Positions 5,710-9,949 of a DNA stretch of 9,949 nt are shown in pieces; positions within the stretch are counted from its first letter, which is position 1; each line of letters starts with the position of its first letter. Where the stretch lies: NCBI GenBank assembly GCA_030690755.1, contig JAUYGA010000045.1, positions 1 to 9,949 of the forward strand. The letters are read 5' to 3'. The stretch is from Nanobdellota archaeon. GTDB taxonomy: Archaea; Nanobdellota; Nanobdellia; Woesearchaeales; JAUYGA01. Below the pieces are notes generated by a model, which worked only from the letters and a program-made list of their open reading frames with translations, did no database searches and was not told where the DNA came from. The translations under genes and the position numbers were made by a program.

Positions 5710-6237
5710 ATGTACATCCCAAAAAGATACGGTGAATCAAAAGTTGACAATTGCCCTTTCTGCGGCAGGATCAGCATAATGAAAAATGCGCAGGGCGTTC
5801 CTGTCTGCGCAGCGCACAAGTCAGAGAACTTAACAGACCTGAAATGCGTATGCGGCGAAATGCTTGAGATGAATGACGGAAAATTCGGCATCTATTTCAA
5901 ATGTATAAACTGCGGAAACATGAATCTCAGAAAAGCAATAGAAGTTAATCCTCAGATAAAAGCTTCAACAGCTTCTTCAACAGTTTCAAATGCAAATTCT
6001 CAGATGGCAAAGATAAACGCAAAAACTGCAGATGTAACCAGTTCTAAGACAGCTGATTCTGAAGAAACATGCTCTTATGCAAATAATTACACAAACAATT
6101 CCCAGAGAAACGGGGTTAGAACAATAACTTCTCGAAGAGAAGAATTTGAAGATGGCAATGATGATTTCGGCAAAAAATCAAACAACAAAAAACCAAGAGA
6201 GATGACCATTACATCAGATGAACTGGATTTTCTTTAA
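5710..6237 (+). CDS. Double zinc-ribbon protein with acidic C-terminal tip, probably nucleic-acid binding
   Basis: A 175-residue protein. A first zinc site is formed by C15, C18, C33 and H36 (CPFC then CAAH). A second is C46, C48, C65 and C68 (CVCG then CINC), within a GKFGIYFKCINCGNM segment reminiscent of the C-terminal zinc ribbons of type IA topoisomerases. Residues about 80-150 are Ser/Thr/Asn/Ala-rich and probably disordered. The end is basic and then acidic (NKKPREMTITSDELDFL), a layout like the protein-binding tip of bacterial SSB proteins, though that parallel is only inference. Probably cytoplasmic, binding DNA or RNA. ATG 5710 is chosen because the promoter predicts a transcript beginning there; the TTG just before it is unlikely. 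It converges on the next gene with 10 bases between stops. Confidence 0.72.
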   Translation: MYIPKRYGESKVDNCPFCGRISIMKNAQGVPVCAAHKSENLTDLKCVCGEMLEMNDGKFGIYFKCINCGNMNLRKAIEVNPQIKASTASSTVSNANSQMAKINAKTADVTSSKTADSEETCSYANNYTNNSQRNGVRTITSRREEFEDGNDDFGKKSNNKKPREMTITSDELDFL

Positions 6238-6247
6238 GTGGATTAAA

Positions 6248-6931
6248 TTATTCTGTTTTGCCTAAAGGAACGCATTGTAGGTAGAGTTTTTCTTTTCCTG
6301 CCTTGCTGTCTATGGCATCAGCATAACTGACTACAAACCTGCCATCATTCTTAGATAGGTTGCTGTTAACTGAGACGCCTATCGAACCAGCATAATGGTC
6401 AGAATTTTTGAATTGCTCAGTCATAAAGGAGTTCATAGTTGTCTTGCCGTCAAAAATAAGATATCGTGTATTGTTGCAAAGCAACCATAATCCCTCGCTG
6501 TTTAATATCTGTGTTGCGCTTTTTTCCGTAATTGGTTCATTAAATCTGATTAGAAGACCATTTCTATGTTCATCAGTCTGCTTAACTAAATCATAACTCT
6601 TTTCTCTGGAGTACTCTGATAAAAACTCAGAGAATTGTTTTTCATATGGTTTTTCATTGGTTAATCTTAGATGAGAATCGTATATTAGAAGATTGTCCAC
6701 TTCTCTTTCAAGCGGCGTTAAGGCTGCCTGCGCCAATCTGCTTTTTTCTATAGCTTTTCCTACTGCATTTTCAATGCCTTCCTTAATGCCAGTCGAGATA
6801 GATTTTTGCAATATCTCCTGAACCTGTTTAGGCTCTAATTGAGGTAAGCACCCAGTGATTGCTTCATAAAGAATCCTATTTAATGCATCAGAATCGATAT
6901 TCAATATTTTTTTTTCATCTTTTCCTGTCAT
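6248..6931 (-). CDS. Unrecognised protein with helical N-terminus and compact C-terminal domain
   Basis: A 227-residue protein of unknown function. Residues 1-90 look mainly alpha-helical, with heptad-like repeats (QVQEILQKSISTGIKEGIENAVGKAIEKS), possibly mediating oligomerisation. The rest looks like mixed alpha/beta, with short hydrophobic strands GLLIRFNEP, LWLLCNNTRYLIFDGK, GRFVVSYADA and KLYLQCVPLG. There is no membrane segment, signal peptide or recognised active-site motif. The start is placed at ATG 6931, not the TTG three codons earlier: the TATA box TATTTAAATA (6955-6964) lies about 28 bases upstream, matching the leaderless pattern of its neighbours. It is divergent from the radical SAM gene, with about 95 bases between, so each has its own promoter. 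Confidence 0.68.
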   Translation of the reverse strand: MTGKDEKKILNIDSDALNRILYEAITGCLPQLEPKQVQEILQKSISTGIKEGIENAVGKAIEKSRLAQAALTPLEREVDNLLIYDSHLRLTNEKPYEKQFSEFLSEYSREKSYDLVKQTDEHRNGLLIRFNEPITEKSATQILNSEGLWLLCNNTRYLIFDGKTTMNSFMTEQFKNSDHYAGSIGVSVNSNLSKNDGRFVVSYADAIDSKAGKEKLYLQCVPLGKTE

Positions 6932-6954
6932 CACACTCAAATAATAACTATCGC

Positions 6955-6964
6955 TATTTAAATA
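6955..6964 (-). promoter_or_regulatory. TATA box for the gene at 6248-6931
   Basis: Palindromic TATTTAAATA, centred about 28 bases before the ATG at 6931. Being symmetric, it could work both ways, but the plus-strand gene has its own box at 6999-7006. Confidence 0.55.
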
Positions 6965-6998
6965 TTATTGTTAAGAAGAATATATTATGTCAAAACTT

Positions 6999-7006
6999 AT
7001 TTAAAC
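6999..7006 (+). promoter_or_regulatory. TATA box for the radical SAM gene
   Basis: ATTTAAAC, centred about 25 bases before the ATG at 7027 and preceded by A-rich BRE-like sequence. This placement decides the start against longer in-frame extensions that would run back to 6859. Confidence 0.6.
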
Positions 7007-7026
7007 AATTGCCCGAAAACAAGAGT

Positions 7027-8427
7027 ATGAAAACCTCAAAAACAATACTTTTGGTGCATCCGCCGTTCTGCACACCTGCATCTCCGTCTTATGCATTGTC
7101 TAATCTTTATTCCAGATTAAGGGAAAATTGCTCCAGTAAAGCATTCGAAATAAAGGCGCTTGATCTTAACATTGAGTTTCATGAGAAGAAATATCCCGAA
7201 TTTCAGAGGTATGCGAAAAACTTCCTGAAAAATTACAATCCTGAAGAATATAACTTGAAGACAAAAGAATTTTTCTCCCATACAAAAGAGGATTATGCAA
7301 AGAGCAACAAAGATGTTGTTAAAGGGCTCAAACCTAATTTATTCGACGAGATGCTCTCAATAATCTTGGCATGCAAGCCAGATTTTGTCGCATTCAGCGT
7401 CATCTATGCAAGTCAGGCATTTTACACTTATGCTTTGCTGGGCGAACTCAAGAAAAGAAACATTTTTACAATTATCGGAGGACCTGCTGTTAATGAACTC
7501 TTGAAAAAAACAGCAGACAAGACAATGGAAAGCGAATTTGAGATGCTTGAGTTCTTCAAAGATGTCAGCCAAAAACAGGATGGCTCCGCTTGTCTTAATG
7601 CGACTGTTCCTGATTTTTCTATCTGGGATGAAAAAAAGTATTTCACTCCTGAAATTGTGATTCCTGTAAAGACTTCAACATCCTGCTACTATAAGCAGTG
7701 CGCATTCTGTTCTCATTATTCCTCGAGAGAATATGCAGAGTATTCATTGGAAGAGATTGAGGCTCTTGTAAAAATCCGGAAGAATGGCTTAGTTTTTATT
7801 GTTGATGATATGATAAAAAAAGAAAGGCTAGTTGAGATTTCAAAAATATTTGCCAAGTGCAAGATTGCATGGACATGTCAGCTAAAACCTACAAAAGAAT
7901 TTGATGCTGCAACTCTGAAAACATTGTCAGACTCAGGACTGAAAATGATTATATGGGGTGTGGAGTCAGGCTCAGACAGGATTCTTAAACTGATGAACAA
8001 AGGCACAAACATAAAAGACATAAAGGAAGTCCTGTCTGAATCAAAAAAAGCAGGTATTGTGAATTGCTGTTACATTCTTCTTGGTTTTCCGACTGAGACT
8101 GAAGAGGGATTTATGCAAACAATAGATTTTATTAAAGACCGTTCTGAAGATATAGATTTGATTTTGACATCAGTCTTTGGTCTGCAGAAGAACACGCCAG
8201 TATACAACAACCCTTCAAAGTTCGGAATAACCAAAATCGCTGAAAGTGAAAGGACAATACTGGACAACAAGATAACTTATGAGACAGAAAGGGGACTTTC
8301 AAATTTTGAAGCAAAAAAGTTGAGACAAAAGTACAAGAAAAGCCTTGAGAAACTGAACAAATATCCGAAAAGCATGAATTTCTTCAGGGAGCACATGCTG
8401 TGTTTGATAAAAAGTAAATCTGACTAG
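7027..8427 (+). CDS. B12-binding-type radical SAM protein
   Basis: A 466-residue protein. Residues 1-200 resemble a cobalamin-binding Rossmann domain, starting KTILLVHPPF with IIGGP at 149-153. Residues about 210-410 form a radical SAM barrel. Its iron-sulphur site is C220, C225 and C228 (CYYKQCAFC, CX4CX2C spacing instead of the usual CX3CX2C). Later barrel strands include MIIWGVESGSDR (307-318) and LLGFPTETEE (352-360). Such enzymes cleave SAM to a radical and do methylations or rearrangements of lipids, RNA, peptides or cofactors; the substrate here is unknown. The His-containing B12 motif (DxHxxG) is not evident, so cobalamin may be bound base-off or not at all. A loop at 160-198 carries GSACLNATV, whose DNA resembles part of the methyltransferase insertion. 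It ends 10 bases from the convergent tautomerase gene. Confidence 0.82.
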   Translation: MKTSKTILLVHPPFCTPASPSYALSNLYSRLRENCSSKAFEIKALDLNIEFHEKKYPEFQRYAKNFLKNYNPEEYNLKTKEFFSHTKEDYAKSNKDVVKGLKPNLFDEMLSIILACKPDFVAFSVIYASQAFYTYALLGELKKRNIFTIIGGPAVNELLKKTADKTMESEFEMLEFFKDVSQKQDGSACLNATVPDFSIWDEKKYFTPEIVIPVKTSTSCYYKQCAFCSHYSSREYAEYSLEEIEALVKIRKNGLVFIVDDMIKKERLVEISKIFAKCKIAWTCQLKPTKEFDAATLKTLSDSGLKMIIWGVESGSDRILKLMNKGTNIKDIKEVLSESKKAGIVNCCYILLGFPTETEEGFMQTIDFIKDRSEDIDLILTSVFGLQKNTPVYNNPSKFGITKIAESERTILDNKITYETERGLSNFEAKKLRQKYKKSLEKLNKYPKSMNFFREHMLCLIKSKSD

Positions 8428-8437
8428 CTATTTTATT

Positions 8438-8641
8438 CTAAACTTGTCGTTTCAAATCCTTGAACTTGACAGAATGCTGTTCTCCTGCAGATTCCCAGTT
8501 CTCAAGAGCAGATTCTTTTATCAGGACAGTTACAGTCTGGGCAGGTATGCCCTGTTCTGTGAAAATCTCTGTAATCTTCTTTATCAGAACTGGTTTCTCG
8601 TTATTATCCATAGGCCATGATTCAATTGTTGCTATTGGCAT
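8438..8641 (-). CDS. 4-oxalocrotonate tautomerase family protein
   Basis: A 67-residue protein starting MPIATIESW. The 4-OT family works with an N-terminal proline exposed after Met removal. Starting at ATG 8641 puts Pro exactly there, and a GAGGTG ribosome binding site (8648-8653) is 6 bases upstream. The GTG codons at 8650 and 8647 overlap that site and would bury the proline, so they are rejected. The core KKITEIFTEQGIPAQTVTVLIKE and ENW match the family. Arg11 of the classic enzyme is Asp here, and the Arg39 region has Lys (VLIKES), so the substrate probably differs from 2-hydroxymuconate. No aromatic degradation genes are nearby. Confidence 0.82.
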   Translation of the reverse strand: MPIATIESWPMDNNEKPVLIKKITEIFTEQGIPAQTVTVLIKESALENWESAGEQHSVKFKDLKRQV

Positions 8642-8647
8642 TTGCAC

Positions 8648-8653
8648 CACCTC
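8648..8653 (-). promoter_or_regulatory. Ribosome binding site of the tautomerase gene
   Basis: GAGGTG on the minus strand, 6 bases before ATG 8641. It fixes the start that gives Pro1. Confidence 0.65.
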
Positions 8654-8683
8654 GGAGTTATCTTAGTATGGAAAAAAGAGTTT

Positions 8684-8692
8684 GTTTATTAA
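8684..8692 (-). promoter_or_regulatory. TATA-like box for the tautomerase gene
   Basis: The minus strand reads TTAATAAAC, centred about 47 bases before the ATG. This predicts a leader of roughly 20 bases that includes the ribosome binding site. Confidence 0.4.
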
Positions 8693-8712
8693 GTTTGTTT
8701 TAGAATGGAGAT

Positions 8713-9168
8713 TCAACCCAGAGTCGCGACCCAGTCGCCTACATAATGGGTTATTATTATTACGACTATTGCAATAATGAGATGTTCACCTATAACTTTA
8801 ATCTTGTTTTCTTTCTGTTGCTTTGCAATGTAATAACTGAATATGCATATTAATGACAAACCCCGAATGATGCTGACGATTATCGCTGTAGGCAGGTCTA
8901 AGAGCAAAAGTTGAGCTAAGAATGTCAGCGCAAAAACAAACTTTGTCAGGAAAGTCGCAATTGTGGCTGTTCATGCCTTTTTGGGATTCTTGTTCTGGGA
9001 TTCTTCTGAAATATGTATTCCCCATGAGTCAGACATTGCATCTGCTATCGCTATCGCAATAATTGCGCCGATAATGACCATCCTAGAATGCGTGCTCCTG
9101 TCTAACCCTGCGATAAGGCCCAGAGTTGTAATGATTCCTGAAGTTATGCCAAAACTAAAGCCTTTCAA
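8713..9168 (-). pseudogene. VIT/CCC1-like membrane protein gene broken by an in-frame TGA
   Basis: One minus-strand frame of 152 codons contains a TGA at 8971-8973. Before it: KGFSFGITSGIITTLGLIAGL and AIADAMSDSWGIHISEESQNK, typical of the first two membrane helices of vacuolar-iron-transporter (VIT/CCC1) relatives. After it, in the same frame: TATIATFLTKFVFALTFLAQ, then further helices (IIVSIIRGLSLICIFSYYIA, HLIIAIVVIIITHYVGDW). The stop lies where I would expect a Trp in relatives (W-x-x-T-I-x-T-F), so TGG to TGA is the simplest cause. No ATG precedes the conserved start; only TTG (9168) is usable, and family-like residues NYSIL continue upstream of it. Missing start plus stop suggests decay; recoding or sequencing error are alternatives. 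Confidence 0.65.
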
Positions 9169-9203
9169 TATTGAGTAATTCCTAGGGAAGATAGATATTT
9201 AGA

Positions 9204-9211
9204 AATATAAA
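9204..9211 (-). promoter_or_regulatory. TATA box upstream of the VIT-like gene
   Basis: The minus strand reads TTTATATT, predicting a start near 9181, about 13 bases before the TTG. The promoter looks intact although the frame is broken. Confidence 0.4.
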
Positions 9212-9266
9212 AGCTTTTTGTTTGAAAATATGCGCATAGCATCATAAGGTCAAAATTCTATGAATC

Positions 9267-9284
9267 AAAAATAAAAAAACAAAA
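9267..9284 (-). terminator. T-rich terminator of mscL
   Basis: Directly after the stop, the minus strand holds runs of T4, T7 and T4-5 separated by single bases, a typical archaeal T-rich terminator. Confidence 0.5.
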
Positions 9285-9285
9285 T

Positions 9286-9591
9286 TTATTTTTTGGAAAC
9301 TTTTCCTTCCTTCATTATCTGCTTTGCAATCAAAAATACGACAAATGCGATGATGATGAAGTTGATTATCTCTCCAATAAATGCGCCTAAACCAAATACA
9401 ATCGGTCCTAGAGAGACTGTCGCAGTCTTCCATGCGCCGCCAGGTATGAATGGTGTTACGACGGGCATAATTATGTTGTCTACCAACGATTTTATCAATG
9501 CAGTAGCTGCAATACCTATTATGAATGCAACTGCCAGAGCGACAACTTTGTACTCCTTAAGAAATTCCTTAAATTCTGACATCATTTTCAT
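9286..9591 (-). CDS. mscL: Large-conductance mechanosensitive channel MscL
   Basis: A 101-residue inner-membrane channel that opens under membrane tension to release solutes during osmotic downshock and works as a homopentamer. The N-terminal amphipathic FKEFLKEYKV leads into TM1 (about 16-45, ALAVAFIIGIAATALIKSLVDNIIMPVVTPF), the pore helix with its small-residue pattern and the conserved DNIIMP. A short loop containing PGGAWKTATVSLGPI precedes TM2 (about 66-90, FGLGAFIGEIINFIIIAFVVFLIAKQI). The protein is shorter than bacterial relatives of about 135 residues: the periplasmic loop is reduced and the C-terminal helical bundle is cut to KEGKVSKK. ATG 9591 is chosen because GAGGT (9600-9604) lies 8 bases upstream; ATGs at 9585 and 9582 are alternatives. 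Confidence 0.93.
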   Translation of the reverse strand: MKMMSEFKEFLKEYKVVALAVAFIIGIAATALIKSLVDNIIMPVVTPFIPGGAWKTATVSLGPIVFGLGAFIGEIINFIIIAFVVFLIAKQIMKEGKVSKK

Positions 9592-9599
9592 ATGATACT

Positions 9600-9636
9600 A
9601 CCTCAGTCGTATGAACGCTTTTTTCAATATATAAAC
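9600..9636 (-). promoter_or_regulatory. Promoter and ribosome binding site of mscL
   Basis: The TATA box GTTTATATAT (9627-9636) predicts a start near 9606, just before the GAGGT ribosome binding site (9600-9604), giving a leader of about 15 bases. Confidence 0.55.
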
Positions 9637-9681
9637 TTGTCGAAGTTTTGTAGTGTTCATATTACTTTTATCCTCAGAAAT

Positions 9682-9691
9682 AATTAAATAA
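9682..9691 (+). promoter_or_regulatory. TATA box for the gene at 9713
   Basis: AATTAAATAA is centred about 26 bases before the ATG at 9713 (leaderless type), divergent from the mscL promoter. Confidence 0.5.
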
Positions 9692-9712
9692 TCACGCCAA
9701 TTAACTAAAAAT

Positions 9713-9949
9713 ATGGCAGACGAACCGCAATTTGACAATTGGAAAGATGCATGGGAGTATCGCGCAAAAGAAGTCTTTGATTATTCTATGACTCTAAGTG
9801 AGGATGAACTGCTTTCTTATATTAAAGAGAACAGACGAGACCTGTTTATGCAGATTTGGCGCGCAATCGGAGAGAAAGGCACAATAGGAAAATCTGCAAT
9901 GGTCTTATATGACTATCTTAAAGATCATCCTGGAAAAGACCATTATCTT
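9713..9949 (+). CDS. 5' part of an unrecognised protein gene
   Basis: An open frame of 79 codons runs from ATG 9713 off the window end. It begins MADEPQFDNWKDAWEYRAKE, is soluble and looks mainly helical, with acidic and aromatic residues (SEDELLSYIKENRRDLFMQIWRAIGEKG). I do not recognise a family; a GTIGKSAMVLYDYLK segment could be part of a small helical domain but shows no nucleotide-binding loop. The TATA box placed for a leaderless start and the coding-like sequence support a real gene. It is divergent from mscL. Confidence 0.6.
   Translation, partial: MADEPQFDNWKDAWEYRAKEVFDYSMTLSEDELLSYIKENRRDLFMQIWRAIGEKGTIGKSAMVLYDYLKDHPGKDHYL

Noticed and set aside
1..9949. CRISPR array, rRNA or defence-system cluster
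   Set aside because: No regularly spaced repeats, rRNA-like blocks, nuclease or Cas-type genes were seen on either strand.

Overview
The window looks like a chromosomal segment of an archaeon, probably an AT-rich DPANN lineage of the Woesearchaeota/Pacearchaeota kind (inference). Nearly every gene has an archaeal TATA-like box. In seven cases it sits about 25-29 bases before the start codon, so the mRNA would be leaderless. In four others it sits about 36-49 bases upstream, mostly with a GAGGT-type ribosome binding site. The first large gene is an archaeal/eukaryotic Mtq2-type methyltransferase joined to an archaeal RIO-like kinase. Several neighbours are of bacterial type (sigma-70, MscL, 4-OT tautomerase), suggesting transfer from bacteria.

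Layout. 1-73: 5' end of a minus-strand zinc-ribbon, transposase-like gene whose ribosome binding site lies in a perfect hairpin. 209-368: a GC-richer nested inverted-repeat element. 445-1839: methyltransferase-kinase fusion. 1913-2527: HAD-family protein with an altered catalytic motif. 2662-4611: a sigma-70-type gene, the most striking locus. It has an in-frame TAA just before a region-1.1-like segment, complete regions 1.2 to 4, and then two further region-4-like units, giving three in tandem. 4825-5331 (minus): orphan helical protein. 5332-5709: about 380 bases with no convincing gene but with a promoter, small hairpins and a T-run, possibly a small RNA. 5710-6237: double zinc-ribbon protein with an acidic C-terminal tip. 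6248-6931 (minus): orphan. 7027-8427: B12-binding-type radical SAM enzyme. 8438-8641 (minus): 4-OT-family tautomerase. 8713-9168 (minus): VIT/CCC1-like membrane gene broken by an in-frame TGA. 9286-9591 (minus): MscL channel. 9713 to the end: 5' part of an unrecognised gene.

Most genes have their own promoter and alternate in strand, so there is no clear operon or pathway. Two themes recur: translation initiation split between leaderless and Shine-Dalgarno types, and reading frames altered by small insertions or stops. The main candidate for something undescribed is the sigma gene, for its triple region 4 and its stop codon placed immediately before the autoinhibitory-type region 1.1.
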